A DNA stretch of 35,059 nucleotides, from contig PBMP01000107.1 of NCBI GenBank assembly GCA_002722705.1, forward strand, positions 1 through 35,059, read 5' to 3'. Below the pieces are notes generated by a model. That model did no database searches. It was not told the DNA's origin and saw only the letters and a list, made by a program, of their open reading frames with translations. Every line of letters begins with the position of its first letter. The first letter of the stretch is position 1. This DNA comes from Pseudobdellovibrionaceae bacterium. Lineage in GTDB: Bacteria > Bdellovibrionota > UBA1018 > UBA6935. Shown here one piece after another: positions 15,110 to 24,233 of the stretch. The translations under genes were made by a program, and so were the position numbers.

Positions 15110-16003
15110 CTATAGAGCGGTCCAATCTTTAGGTTGGTAATATTCCATCATTTTTTCGTGAGGACTTCCTGGCTCGGGTTGATATTGATACGTAAATTTA
15201 CATCGTGCAGGAAGAGAAATAAGAATAGAATCCGTATTTCCACCTGTCTGTAAACCAAACGTCGTTCCTCGGTCGTGAATCAAATTAAACTCAACATACC
15301 TTCCTCTTCGATGAAGCTGAAAATCTTCATCGGCTTCTGTGTATTTTTCATTTTTTCTTTTATTCACAAGAGGTAAATAACTTGGGACAAGGGTTTCAGA
15401 AAGTTCTGTGACCATTTTCATATCGTGATCCATATTGCCAGAATTCCAATAATCAAAAAAGATTCCACCAATTCCACGCATTTCAGTACCGCGATGCGAA
15501 TTCACAAAATACTCATCACAAGATTGTTTCATCGACTCATAAACCTGATAAGGGTCACATGCATTTTTCCATTTTTGATGAAAAAACCTAAAATCTTCTT
15601 CATTCGGATAAAAAGGAGTGAGATCTGCTCCTCCCCCAAACCAAATTTTTTCTCCCGATTGGATCATTCTAAAATTTGCATGAAAGGATGGGACTCGTGG
15701 GTTTTTAGGATGAATAATTGTGGATATCCCTGTCGCCCAAACCTCTGGTGTTTCAGATCCTAGCTTTTTAGCAAATTCAGGATTTACTCCTCCAAAAATG
15801 AGTGATGTATTCACCCCTGCATTCTCAATCACCTCCCCTTCAAGTGCGACTGTCCGACCCCCTCCACCCGGGTGTCCTAAAAAGTCCTTTCTTTCCCAGT
15901 TCGTTTCTTTAATCCGAATTGATGGATCTTCACTCTGAAGACCTGCGATCAGATCATTTTGGATTTTTCTTACTTGTTCCACAAAAAAATTTTTAGATTC
16001 CAT
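15110..16003 (-). CDS. hemF: Oxygen-dependent coproporphyrinogen III oxidase
   Basis: A 297-residue HemF, the usual length. It converts coproporphyrinogen III to protoporphyrinogen IX in haem synthesis, using molecular oxygen. Family blocks are clear: HPGGGGRTVALEGEVIENAG near residue 45, the MIQSGEKIWFGGGADLTPFY segment, HRGTEMRGIGGIFFDYW, and near the C-terminus GRYVEFNLIHDRGTTFGLQT and ESILMSLP-like NTDSILISLP. It acts in the cytoplasm as a dimer. ATG 16003 has AGAGG upstream. It is divergent from oxyR with 58 bases between starts, so both promoters are in that gap and OxyR could influence hemF. The oxygen requirement implies aerobic growth. Confidence 0.97.
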   Translation of the reverse strand: MESKNFFVEQVRKIQNDLIAGLQSEDPSIRIKETNWERKDFLGHPGGGGRTVALEGEVIENAGVNTSLIFGGVNPEFAKKLGSETPEVWATGISTIIHPKNPRVPSFHANFRMIQSGEKIWFGGGADLTPFYPNEEDFRFFHQKWKNACDPYQVYESMKQSCDEYFVNSHRGTEMRGIGGIFFDYWNSGNMDHDMKMVTELSETLVPSYLPLVNKRKNEKYTEADEDFQLHRRGRYVEFNLIHDRGTTFGLQTGGNTDSILISLPARCKFTYQYQPEPGSPHEKMMEYYQPKDWTAL

Positions 16004-16025
16004 AACTACCTCTTTATACCGCTTA

Positions 16026-16054
16026 TTTACATGAAAGCGATTCTTTGTTCAAAT
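16026..16054 (+). promoter_or_regulatory. Possible oxyR promoter in the divergent hemF-oxyR gap
   Basis: TTTACA (16026-16031) and TCAAAT (16049-16054) with 17-base spacing lie seven bases before the oxyR ATG. The -10 box is weak. No clear OxyR consensus is seen in the 58-base gap. Confidence 0.25.
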
Positions 16055-16061
16055 AAGATCC

Positions 16062-17006
16062 ATGACGATAGTCCAACTTGAATATATACTCGCTGTTGAA
16101 AAAGAAGGCCATTTCGGAAGAGCTGCCAGGGCATGCCATGTCACTCAACCGACCCTCAGTATGCAAGTCCTCAAGCTTGAAGAATTTTTAGGTTTTAGTA
16201 TTTTTGACCGTGAAAAAAATCCAGTAATTCCTACTGAAAAAGGAATCCTGATCTTAAAGCAGGCTAAAATTGCAGTTTCGGAATTTAAAAAAATTAACTC
16301 AGTATATGCTCAAAATGATCCAGTTTCTGGAACACTTCAAGTAGGAATTATTCCCACGCTTGCTCCCTCACTCATTCCTCTTTTTATTCATTCTTTTGAA
16401 AAAAAATATCCAAAAATTGATCTTTTTATTGAAGAACTTCAAACTCCACAAATCATTCAAGCACTCTTAGAAGACCGGATCGATGTAGGGCTTTTAGTAA
16501 CACCACTAAATATTCACTCATTAGAAGAAACAGCTCTCTTTTATGAACCTTTTTATGGATATTTTTCAAAAAATCATAAACTCCTAAAAAAAGAAAAAAT
16601 CAAACCACAAGACCTTCATCAAAATGATCTGTGGCTTTTAAGTGAAGGTCATTGTTTTCGAAATCAAACATTACAAATTTGTAAAATAAAAAATAAAGCG
16701 ATTCACCATCGAACTCATTTTGAAAGTGGCAGCTTAGAAACACTCATCCGAATTATTGATGCCGGAGAAGGGTACACCCTCCTTCCAGAACTGACCTCCA
16801 CAAGCATATCAAATCATCAAAAAAAGAAAATCAGAGCATTTGAAGGAAAACCTCCGACTCGAGAAGTAGGACTTGTTTATACAAAAAGAATTCATAAAAG
16901 AAGACTCATTCAAAAATTTAAAGAAGCTGTCATTGAAAAAATTCCAAAACATCTTTTAAAAAAACCTAAAGAAAAACAAATTATTTCTATTGAAGAGCCA
17001 ACCTAA
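16062..17006 (+). CDS. oxyR: LysR-family peroxide sensor OxyR
   Basis: A 314-residue LysR-type regulator. Residues 1-60 are the winged HTH (LEYILAVEKEGHFGRAARAC, TQPTLSMQVLKLEEFLG); the rest is the two-lobed sensor domain. The decisive feature is Cys198 and Cys207 in GHCFRNQTLQIC, matching the Cys-x8-Cys pair (199 and 208) that forms the activating disulfide in E. coli OxyR. Peroxide sensing is therefore very likely. A matching tandem OxyR site stands before the Prx-Grx operon. The C-terminus carries a Lys-rich extension of about 15 residues. It is divergent from hemF, and its 3' end overlaps the convergent YdcZ-like gene by four bases. Confidence 0.92.
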   Translation: MTIVQLEYILAVEKEGHFGRAARACHVTQPTLSMQVLKLEEFLGFSIFDREKNPVIPTEKGILILKQAKIAVSEFKKINSVYAQNDPVSGTLQVGIIPTLAPSLIPLFIHSFEKKYPKIDLFIEELQTPQIIQALLEDRIDVGLLVTPLNIHSLEETALFYEPFYGYFSKNHKLLKKEKIKPQDLHQNDLWLLSEGHCFRNQTLQICKIKNKAIHHRTHFESGSLETLIRIIDAGEGYTLLPELTSTSISNHQKKKIRAFEGKPPTREVGLVYTKRIHKRRLIQKFKEAVIEKIPKHLLKKPKEKQIISIEEPT

Positions 17007-17449
17007 CCTCGATTTAAAAAATAGGCCGCAAGTCCGGCAAAAACTAGACTTAAAATACGATTAAGAGAAAGATCAATAGACTCAAAATAAGTATCCCAAA
17101 ACAAACTCACCACGAGCTGAGAGAGAATCATAATAACAAAAACTTCAAGCGCACTCATTCGTGTAAGTGCCCACGGGATCCCCATCACCAAGAAAAAACC
17201 TAAAAAACCAGGAATGAGATACCAGAGATGGAAGGCACCCGCCTCACCTTGTTGTTTGAAACCAGCAGGAAAAAACTGTGGGAAAATTAGTACAACGGAT
17301 AAAAAAATACCCGCAAAGACCGCGGACATTGAATTATTAAAAAAAACAGCCTTCGCAAAGCCCCAGTCTTTTGCAATAAAACGATTTAAAACACCCTGCA
17401 TAACTGCCGAAAAGCCAATCAAAATTGGAAGAATTAAAAATACTTTCAC
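17003..17449 (-). CDS. YdcZ/DUF606-family membrane protein (148 aa)
   Basis: GTG start at 17449 with AAGGAG at ideal spacing. Five hydrophobic helices span almost the whole protein: about 3-23, 34-56, 75-97, 99-118 and 126-146. The opening (ILIGFSAVMQGVLNRFI) and the LWYLIPGFLGFFLVMGIPWA block match the DUF606/YdcZ family of small inner-membrane proteins related to the drug/metabolite transporter superfamily, which often work as pairs or dimers; substrates are mostly unknown. It is a single gene, not a paired one, and overlaps the 3' end of oxyR by four bases. Confidence 0.85.
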   Translation of the reverse strand: MKVFLILPILIGFSAVMQGVLNRFIAKDWGFAKAVFFNNSMSAVFAGIFLSVVLIFPQFFPAGFKQQGEAGAFHLWYLIPGFLGFFLVMGIPWALTRMSALEVFVIMILSQLVVSLFWDTYFESIDLSLNRILSLVFAGLAAYFLNRG

Positions 17450-17555
17450 TGCATCTCCTTAAAATAATTACAAACCACAAAAACAAAAATAAAACACTCA
17501 ACTTATTAAAAGTTTCATTGCCAAGTGTGAATCAAGTGCGTTAAGAACTCAACCT

Positions 17556-17708
17556 ATGAAATCGACAAGTTTAGTTTTTTGGAGTGCCGTAAGTGGAATT
17601 GTTGTTGCCTTTGGAATGAGTCTATATCTGACTTTAACAAAAGCTCCAGAACCTCTCGCTCCCACTGGAGAGGTCCCCATCCCCATTCCTGCTACTAGTC
17701 AAAAGTAA
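17556..17708 (+). CDS. Possible small single-pass membrane protein (50 aa)
   Basis: ATG at 17556 opens a short frame with one hydrophobic helix (LVFWSAVSGIVVAFGMSLYL, residues 6-25) and then a Pro-rich tail (APEPLAPTGEVPIPIPATSQ). The helix-then-proline pattern is typical of real small membrane proteins, but there is no strong ribosome binding site. It converges on dinB, overlapping its 3' end by 14 bases. Function unknown. Confidence 0.45.
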   Translation: MKSTSLVFWSAVSGIVVAFGMSLYLTLTKAPEPLAPTGEVPIPIPATSQK

Positions 17709-18759
17709 AATCCAGTTGAGGCTGAGAATGTTTATTTTCAAAGCCACTTGCAGAAAGTCCAAGTAGCCGTACAGGGCGGTCTCCAGCTTCAGTCTTTTGT
17801 AAAAGGGCAAAAGCACTTTGCATCATCTCTTCACTGGACTGAAATGAAGTTCCAAGAGTTAAACTTCGAGTTTTAGTTTCAAAATCAGCATATCGAATTT
17901 TTAAAGTTAAAGTCCTCGCTCTCAAATCACGCTTTTTTAAACTAAGCTCCAGTCGTTCCACAAGTCTTTCTAATGAGGCTACTAAAAAAGAAAAATCCAA
18001 TTGATCTTTTTCAAAAGTCGTTTCACAGCCTCGACTCCGGGGTGTTCGTCCTGTTTGCACAGACCGATGATCTTTTCCATGAGCTAATTCAAACAGTCTT
18101 TTTCCAAATTTCCCACAAATACTCTGTAAATCAACGCTCGAACGCGCTCGCACATCAGCAGTGGTAAAAATACCATGTGACTCTAAACGTTTTTGAGTCG
18201 AGGGACCTACTCCTAAAATTTTCCTTACCGCTAAAGAGCTCACAAATTTTTCAACTTGAGACGGATAAATAATAGTAATTCCATTAGGTTTTTCTAAATC
18301 ACTTGCGATCTTCGCTAAAAACTTATTGGGTGCAGCACCGACCGAAGCAGTGAGTCCTGTTTTTTTAAAAATTCTACTTTGAATTTCTTCTGCTAAAACT
18401 TTTGCTTTTCTTAGCTCTAAAGATAAATCCAAATAAGCTTCATCTAAAGACAAAGGTTCAACTAAATCTGTATAACTTTTAAAAATAGAAAAAACAGCAT
18501 GACTGACTTCTCGATATCGATCAAACCGTGGAGGTACCAACAAAAGTTGTGGACATCGCTTCAGCGCAAGTTGACTAGGCATTGCTGAATGAACGCCATA
18601 AATTCTCGCTTCATAAGAAGCAGCACTAATGACTCCCCTCCCCTGTCGTAAACCTCCCACTGCGACAGGTTTTCCTCTTAAATTAGGAAAATCATGTTGT
18701 TCAACAGATGCAAAAAAGGCGTCCATGTCAATATGCAATATTCTACGAAAACTCATCAT
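17695..18759 (-). CDS. dinB: DNA polymerase IV (Y-family translesion polymerase)
   Basis: A 354-residue Y-family polymerase. The catalytic acids are in HIDMDAFFASVEQ (residues 9-21) and SLDEAYLDLS (about 103-112). The helix-hairpin-helix region KILGVGPSTQKRLESHGIFT and the little-finger domain follow. The extreme C-terminus QPQLDFTFD fits the QLxLF-type motif that docks on the sliding clamp. It bypasses damaged bases and is error-prone. No LexA-type operator could be recognised. Its 5' end lies under a promoter for the divergent DUF481 gene. No strong ribosome binding site is seen, and ATG 18759 or the next codon (also ATG) could serve. Confidence 0.95.
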   Translation of the reverse strand: MMSFRRILHIDMDAFFASVEQHDFPNLRGKPVAVGGLRQGRGVISAASYEARIYGVHSAMPSQLALKRCPQLLLVPPRFDRYREVSHAVFSIFKSYTDLVEPLSLDEAYLDLSLELRKAKVLAEEIQSRIFKKTGLTASVGAAPNKFLAKIASDLEKPNGITIIYPSQVEKFVSSLAVRKILGVGPSTQKRLESHGIFTTADVRARSSVDLQSICGKFGKRLFELAHGKDHRSVQTGRTPRSRGCETTFEKDQLDFSFLVASLERLVERLELSLKKRDLRARTLTLKIRYADFETKTRSLTLGTSFQSSEEMMQSAFALLQKTEAGDRPVRLLGLSASGFENKHSQPQLDFTFD

Positions 18760-18784
18760 GATTTTATAAACGAAAACTCTTCTT

Positions 18785-18812
18785 TTGACATTGAAATGAA
18801 CATCGATAGAAT
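18785..18812 (+). promoter_or_regulatory. Good sigma-70 promoter for the exported-protein operon
   Basis: TTGACA (18785-18790, perfect) and TAGAAT (18807-18812, five of six) are separated by 16 bases. Transcription would begin at about 18818-18820, right at the ATG at 18820, which suggests a leaderless or very short-leader message for the DUF481 gene. Confidence 0.5.
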
Positions 18813-18819
18813 TGCTTTC

Positions 18820-19548
18820 ATGAAAACAATCTCTTTTCTTATTTTATTTTTTTCTCTGGGATTTTTTAATCTTAGTCAAGCAGCAGCAGAACCTACCTGG
18901 ACACATACCAGTGAACTGGGTATCGTTGTCGGTGGTGGAAATACAAGTTTTCAAACGATTACTGCAAAACAACAAACAAAATATCACTGGCCCTACAATA
19001 ATCTCATTCTGACAAGCTCCTACCTTTTTGGCTCTTCCTCAGGGGTACTTACCGCGCAGCGCTGGGAAATAGGGGGGCGATACGAGTATGAAGTGAGTTC
19101 TCTTTTTAATCTATTTGCAGCAAATCAATGGCTAGGAGATCGATTTGCATCAATTGATTATGGAACAAACTTCGATATTGGAACAAAGTATTTTTTTCTA
19201 AAATCTGAAACAACCCAACTTTTTTCTGAAGGCAGTTATCGATTCTATTTTGAAAATCGATTTCCAGGATCGACCCCTCGAATTCTAAGAACTCACGGGA
19301 TTCGTCTTTATATAGAAGGCTCAAGACAAATGAATGAATCTGTCAGTGCCAAAGTCTGGGTCGAGGGAATCCCCGATATCTCTGGAAAAGAAAACCACCT
19401 TTTTAATTTCGAACCCTCAACTACGATTCTCTTAAGTTCCATACTGTCTCTAAAACTTGCTTACCAAGGACGTTTTGATGCTTTGCCTGCTCCAGGAAAA
19501 AAGAAATTTGATTTCCTATACACGACTTCACTGGTTGCAAAATTATGA
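18820..19548 (+). CDS. DUF481-family outer-membrane beta-barrel protein (242 aa)
   Basis: The frame is open from 18694, but that would run through the dinB start; the ATG at 18820 gives a signal peptide (MKTISFLILFFSLGFFNLSQ, cleavage near AAAEP), so I use it. The mature protein starts WTHTSELGIVVGGGNTSFQT, the N-terminal hallmark of DUF481 proteins (YdiY/salt-induced outer-membrane protein type). Paired strands follow (ILTSSYLFGSS, GGRYEYEVSSLF, ANQWLGDRF, TKYFFLKSE), ending with the strand FLYTTSLVAKL. Probably an outer-membrane barrel. Its stop overlaps the next start (ATGA), so it is the first gene of an operon with the NADAR and amidohydrolase genes. Confidence 0.8.
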   Translation: MKTISFLILFFSLGFFNLSQAAAEPTWTHTSELGIVVGGGNTSFQTITAKQQTKYHWPYNNLILTSSYLFGSSSGVLTAQRWEIGGRYEYEVSSLFNLFAANQWLGDRFASIDYGTNFDIGTKYFFLKSETTQLFSEGSYRFYFENRFPGSTPRILRTHGIRLYIEGSRQMNESVSAKVWVEGIPDISGKENHLFNFEPSTTILLSSILSLKLAYQGRFDALPAPGKKKFDFLYTTSLVAKL

Positions 19549-20210
19549 TAAATTTTTTATCTAAAACCATTGTCTTTTTATTTCTGTTACAAAGTTTTTC
19601 AGGCTATGCATCTTACCCGAAGCATTGGTGGAAGCCCGTTGATCCACAAACGGCTCCCTCATGGGAGGTTCTTCCACAAGAAGCAAAAGAGGGTGAAGTC
19701 ATTCTTTCAAAAAGAAACGAACTTGGAATCTTCTCAAACTTTGCAAAAACTCCATTTTCACTAGATGGATATTCCTATGAAAGCGTTGAAGGTTTTTGGC
19801 AAATGATGAAATACCCCGACCCTCTTCTTCAAAATGACCCAAGAAACCAAGTAAGTGGATGGCAATATTCAAGAGATGAAGTAAGTCAACTTTATGGTTT
19901 CACCGCTAAAAAAGCAGGTAAACTTGCTAAAAAAATCATGAAAAAACATCATTTTTACTGGATTTCTTATCTCGGAAAAAAAATTGAGGATAAAGGGCAA
20001 GATCAAAAACTTCATGAAAAAATTATCTTCAGAGCAATTCAATCAAAAATTAACCAAAACCCAAAAGTAAAAACCTTGTTATTAAAAACAGGAAATTTAG
20101 TCTTAAAGCCTGATCATCACCCTTCTGAAGAAGCCACTCCAGCGTATGAATATTATCGAATGTTAATGGAAATCAGAACCCAGCTTCAAGAAGTTGCTAA
20201 TTTAGACTGA
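19545..20210 (+). CDS. Exported NADAR/YbiA-like protein (221 aa)
   Basis: Residues 1-23 are a Sec signal peptide (IVFLFLLQSFSGYA, cleavage before SYPKHWW). Residues 60-215 match the NADAR/YbiA fold: LGIFSNFAKTPFSLDGYSYE, the active-site-like SVEGFWQMMKY (Glu at the position of the YbiA glutamate), GFTAKKAGKLAKK, and the closing helix YYRMLMEIRTQL. Family members hydrolyse N-glycosidic bonds in riboflavin precursors or act on ADP-ribose adducts, and are normally cytoplasmic. Export is therefore unusual. It overlaps the DUF481 gene by four bases and precedes the exported amidohydrolase by 38 bases. The family call is from motifs; the substrate is unknown. Confidence 0.75.
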   Translation: MINFLSKTIVFLFLLQSFSGYASYPKHWWKPVDPQTAPSWEVLPQEAKEGEVILSKRNELGIFSNFAKTPFSLDGYSYESVEGFWQMMKYPDPLLQNDPRNQVSGWQYSRDEVSQLYGFTAKKAGKLAKKIMKKHHFYWISYLGKKIEDKGQDQKLHEKIIFRAIQSKINQNPKVKTLLLKTGNLVLKPDHHPSEEATPAYEYYRMLMEIRTQLQEVANLD

Positions 20211-20248
20211 CTTTGATACCCCGCAAGAAATAGCAAAAGGGGATATCT

Positions 20249-22627
20249 ATGCTTTCATCCATTTTAACTCTTCTACTCGGTTTTCAATTATATGCCGCTC
20301 CCAAGACCCCTTGGCAAATTTCAGAAGAAGAAAAAACCTACGGAAGCGGTATCCTTATTGGAAAAATTCCAGGAGAGTACTTAAATTCAGATCAAGCTTT
20401 TGTTTTAGGACAAATAAAAATTGTGGACGGTGTAATTCAAACCAATCCCAAAAAAATCAATCCTTCCGAAATAAAAAAATTGAAAAAAGAATCTTCTCTC
20501 CCCGTCTATGTATTTAAAACAGGAAGATATTACGATGCAATCTATCCAGGATTGATTGATTTACACAATCACAATAAACAAAACATTTTACCCGTATGGA
20601 AAGAAGCAAAAGCTCGTTTTGAAAACCGTTATGAATGGAGAAAATGGTCTCCATATTACGATGTCATGCGATACCAAATGAATCCATGGATTCAATATGA
20701 TTCAACTATGAATTCAGCTGCTGCTTATCGATGGACAGAACTTCAATCGATGGTCCTCGGAACAACTTATTACGAAGGAAGTTCTATTTATACTGAAAAC
20801 TTTGGAATTCACCGAGTTTCTGATCCATATGCATTCAAAGTAGACTCAGAAGACCTTCTTCGCCCAGCTCCATATGATACCATGGCCCTCTTTGATCCTT
20901 GGGACTTTCATTTTGTTTGGAATACGGTAAGACCAAAAATGAACGAACTTGCAAAAACAGATCACTATTTAAAAGCCATGAAAAAGGGAGTGACTTTCTT
21001 TACTGGGTTACAAGCAGTGATTTTAGAACACTGTCCTGGATTTCGTAGTATTTTAAAGGATGTTTCAGATCCGGAACAAATTAAAATCATTTCAAGCAGA
21101 AAAAATTTTAAAGAAAACTGTAATGACGCCCTTCCTCCTCAAATGGAAAGGTTTGTTACCTATCAATACTCAAGCCTTAGAAATAAAATCATAGAACTTC
21201 AAAATAATCCAAAAAAAGGACTAATTACTCATGTTGCTGAGGGACGGCAAGACGATCCCTACAACCAAATTGAATTTCAACTTTTTGAAATTTTAGGAAT
21301 TTTCAAACCATATGTTAACTTTATTCATGGAGTTGGGTTAAATTTAAAAAATTTTAAAAAAATGGCTAAAAACAAAATGGGTTTAATTTGGTCTCCATTT
21401 TCAAATCTCATATTATATGGACAAACTCTAGATCTCAAAGCTGTCAAAAAATCAAAAGTCAAACTTGCTTTAGGATCAGATTGGACTCCCACTGGAACAA
21501 AATCTGTTTTAGAGGAAGTTAAAATCGCACAAGAATATATAAAAAGAGAAAAACTATCTCATCTTTTTTGTCCTAAAGATCTTTATGAAATGATGACTAA
21601 AAACAGCGCTCAAATGATCAACCGATACGAAGATGATCCAAATGACGGATTTCATGGGATTGGTACAATCAAAAAAGATGCAATTGGATCTTTGATTGTA
21701 GTTAAAATTCGGAATCACAAAAATCCATATCTTAATTTAATAGAGGCAAATGCGGAAGATATTGAAACGGTAATAATCGATGGGGCTCCAGTCTATGGTT
21801 CACTTTCTAAATTACAAATGATGGGACAAACAAGAACAGAACGGATTGACCCATCATTTTCAAATTTTAGTGAAGTAGCTTTAAAAAAAGCTCCTCAAGC
21901 CTTCCATTCCCAAAACTTTTATCTTTATAAAAAAGAACAAAGACAATACCTTCTTCCTAAGGTTGCAAAACTCTTAAGAACAAATGCTTCTCTTGAACCG
22001 ATTTTTGATCTTCTTCTGATTGAACCAGAGCCAACTCAACAATGGTTAAATCACTTTAATCAAACTTCAACACAAATACAGTCTTTAATTGTTGAAGAAA
22101 AAAATTCACTTCAACAGTTGCTTCTCGACTACTTTAGACCACTCCCCGAAGAAAATAAAAAATATGTCTTCGAAATTGCTCAATGGGCTTCTAAACATAC
22201 ACTAAAAAGAAAAAATGTTTGTAATTTTGAAGAACCTAAACACTTTGTCCGATTCGACGAAACAATAGATTCGATTAAAAACTTTAGCAAGACGACTCAT
22301 CTAAAATTAAATACCTACACTGGAATTCTAAAGTTCTTATCTCTGCAACTCATGAACGAGTCACAGAATGCTCACCCCTACCATTCAAAAGGAAACATAG
22401 AACTTCGCATTAAAGAAATTCCTTCTCTATTCACCTGTAATCGCCCTAAAACTAAAAAATATTTTTCTGAATTTCTATCTGTTCATCTTCCAAAAATGCT
22501 CACTGACAGAGAAATAAATCGCACTGAAGGTAATTTAAAAAGTATATGGGATCCCGAATCTCAGTCTTGGGAAAAAAAGAGCCTTCCTCATCAATTAGCA
22601 GAACTGTATCAACTCGATTACAAATAA
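20249..22627 (+). CDS. Large exported amidohydrolase (792 aa)
   Basis: GGGG before the ATG supports the start. Residues 1-16 are a signal peptide (ILTLLLGFQLYAA). The amidohydrolase core shows the metal ligands: His106-x-His108 in PGLIDLHNHN, His328 in LITHVAEG, His360 in NFIHGVGLN and Asp411 in LGSDWTPTG, as in subtype III deaminases/chlorohydrolases. Around 550-600 the composite beta-sandwich of these enzymes ends (IGSLIVVKI, VIIDGAPVYG); the last 200 residues are unrecognised and helical. It likely hydrolyses a ring or amide C-N bond in the periplasm. It is the last gene of the DUF481-NADAR-amidohydrolase operon. Substrate unknown. Confidence 0.8.
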   Translation: MLSSILTLLLGFQLYAAPKTPWQISEEEKTYGSGILIGKIPGEYLNSDQAFVLGQIKIVDGVIQTNPKKINPSEIKKLKKESSLPVYVFKTGRYYDAIYPGLIDLHNHNKQNILPVWKEAKARFENRYEWRKWSPYYDVMRYQMNPWIQYDSTMNSAAAYRWTELQSMVLGTTYYEGSSIYTENFGIHRVSDPYAFKVDSEDLLRPAPYDTMALFDPWDFHFVWNTVRPKMNELAKTDHYLKAMKKGVTFFTGLQAVILEHCPGFRSILKDVSDPEQIKIISSRKNFKENCNDALPPQMERFVTYQYSSLRNKIIELQNNPKKGLITHVAEGRQDDPYNQIEFQLFEILGIFKPYVNFIHGVGLNLKNFKKMAKNKMGLIWSPFSNLILYGQTLDLKAVKKSKVKLALGSDWTPTGTKSVLEEVKIAQEYIKREKLSHLFCPKDLYEMMTKNSAQMINRYEDDPNDGFHGIGTIKKDAIGSLIVVKIRNHKNPYLNLIEANAEDIETVIIDGAPVYGSLSKLQMMGQTRTERIDPSFSNFSEVALKKAPQAFHSQNFYLYKKEQRQYLLPKVAKLLRTNASLEPIFDLLLIEPEPTQQWLNHFNQTSTQIQSLIVEEKNSLQQLLLDYFRPLPEENKKYVFEIAQWASKHTLKRKNVCNFEEPKHFVRFDETIDSIKNFSKTTHLKLNTYTGILKFLSLQLMNESQNAHPYHSKGNIELRIKEIPSLFTCNRPKTKKYFSEFLSVHLPKMLTDREINRTEGNLKSIWDPESQSWEKKSLPHQLAELYQLDYK

Positions 22628-22786
22628 AATGGTGCATGACAGTGAATTTTTTTTTCATCGACCCAAATAAAATAATCCTGCCTTTGAAAATTTATTTTTT
22701 TGGATTCAGACAAAACTATTTTGCTTAGGTCTTTGTAAAGATAAACAAAAAATCGCGTCATTCCTAGAAGAATGTAATATCATTGA

Positions 22787-24190
22787 GTGACACTAAAAGA
22801 CATTTCTAATGAATTACTCAAATTGTCATCAAGCATTTATAAAATATTTGAACTTTTAACTGGCAGAACAAGTTTCGTAGGCTATCGAATCCTTATGGAA
22901 ACGACTTCTGAGAACAACACCTCTGGGGACTTACAACGTCCTTTAGATTTTTTGACTTATAAAATCAAACAAACAGAATCATTTTTACTCAATCAAATTT
23001 TAGAGTTTGCTCGAAATCACTATTCACCACAAATTATTCATGAAGCATGGAAAATCTTTCAATTTAATCGAACATCAGAATTTATAAATGATAACCCTCA
23101 CAATGGCGCATTTATTCCGTGGTTTGTTTTTCATTGGAAAAACCGAGAATGGATTCAACCTCCTTATGACACTCTTGCCCAGCATTTTTCTGCAGAAAAT
23201 CAATTAGATCCTTTTCAAAAAGAATTTTTAACGCAAGCAATACGACAACCCTTTAGTTTTTACGATGTCCTCAAAAAAACTTCAGACCGAACTTTAATGA
23301 TTCGAGATCTTTTTTTAGGAACAGTATGTCAAGTTCCACTTGATGAAGGAATCATTCATTGTCTACCCGGTGACCTTCTTTTTGCACATTCGGTTCGAAT
23401 CCAAAATAGAGCGACATTAACAGGTTACGGTCAATTTCGATTCCCCCCCATCTATAAAAAGTGGGTTTTTGATTTGAGAAAAGAAATAAAAAAAAGACAT
23501 TCATTTATTTCTTATGGACTACTCTCATTCGAATACGAAGAAGAGTTTAGATCTCTTTACTTTGATTTATGTGATGACGTTTTTCCTCAGCAAATGGTCT
23601 CTTCTTCATCTCGAATCAAAGTCTTTTATACTGTCTCTGATGGTAAAAAAGCCTTTCTCGCACTAAAAGAGCTTTCTGGTGATACAGAAGCCCCTGAAAA
23701 CCGCGCTTGGAATACAGAAAAAGGTCTATTCCAAGCAGACTTTCCATGGACTGATTGTTCAGAAAAAAATCAATCCCTACTTAAAGGATGGATTCAAATT
23801 CGAAATCAACAGCTGTGCATCCATTACGAATCATCTGAGGAAAAAGAGTTCATGGAAAAAAAGATGACTCCGTACTTCAAAAAAAAAGGAATTCAAATTC
23901 AATTTCACCCTCATTTTTCCTCCTCGTCTAAACGAACTCAACCTCGAATGCAAATTCCTGGATACAAAGATGCAAATCTAGATCAAAAAAAAGACGCTTC
24001 TCATCAATGGATGAATGCTCAACACCCCATCTTAGATCAAAAATCACCTTACGAAGCCGCTCAAACTCCTGAAGGACAAGAAATTCTGACTGCTTTGATC
24101 CAACAGTTTGAAAGACAACCTGATCTTGAAAGCTTTCCCTTACATCTTCCTACTCTAAAAAATGGACTTAATCTCCCTTTGATTCAATAA
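22787..24190 (+). CDS. Hypothetical protein with a GDLLFA-type core (467 aa)
   Basis: The frame begins at a GTG (22787); the ATG at 22895 is an alternative, and neither has a clear ribosome binding site. There is no signal peptide. A central block (about 120-220) has [39 protein letters not shown] and [12 protein letters not shown], with order and spacing that recall the core of a family of uncharacterised proteins often annotated with SEC-C motifs; no Cys/His SEC-C motif is present here. The C-terminal third is charged and Gln-rich. It is 43 bases from tkt on the same strand. Function unknown. Confidence 0.65.
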   Translation: MTLKDISNELLKLSSSIYKIFELLTGRTSFVGYRILMETTSENNTSGDLQRPLDFLTYKIKQTESFLLNQILEFARNHYSPQIIHEAWKIFQFNRTSEFINDNPHNGAFIPWFVFHWKNREWIQPPYDTLAQHFSAENQLDPFQKEFLTQAIRQPFSFYDVLKKTSDRTLMIRDLFLGTVCQVPLDEGIIHCLPGDLLFAHSVRIQNRATLTGYGQFRFPPIYKKWVFDLRKEIKKRHSFISYGLLSFEYEEEFRSLYFDLCDDVFPQQMVSSSSRIKVFYTVSDGKKAFLALKELSGDTEAPENRAWNTEKGLFQADFPWTDCSEKNQSLLKGWIQIRNQQLCIHYESSEEKEFMEKKMTPYFKKKGIQIQFHPHFSSSSKRTQPRMQIPGYKDANLDQKKDASHQWMNAQHPILDQKSPYEAAQTPEGQEILTALIQQFERQPDLESFPLHLPTLKNGLNLPLIQ

Positions 24191-24233
24191 ATCCCACTTT
24201 AGTTCTGAAACACATAAGGCTATAGTCCGAGCT

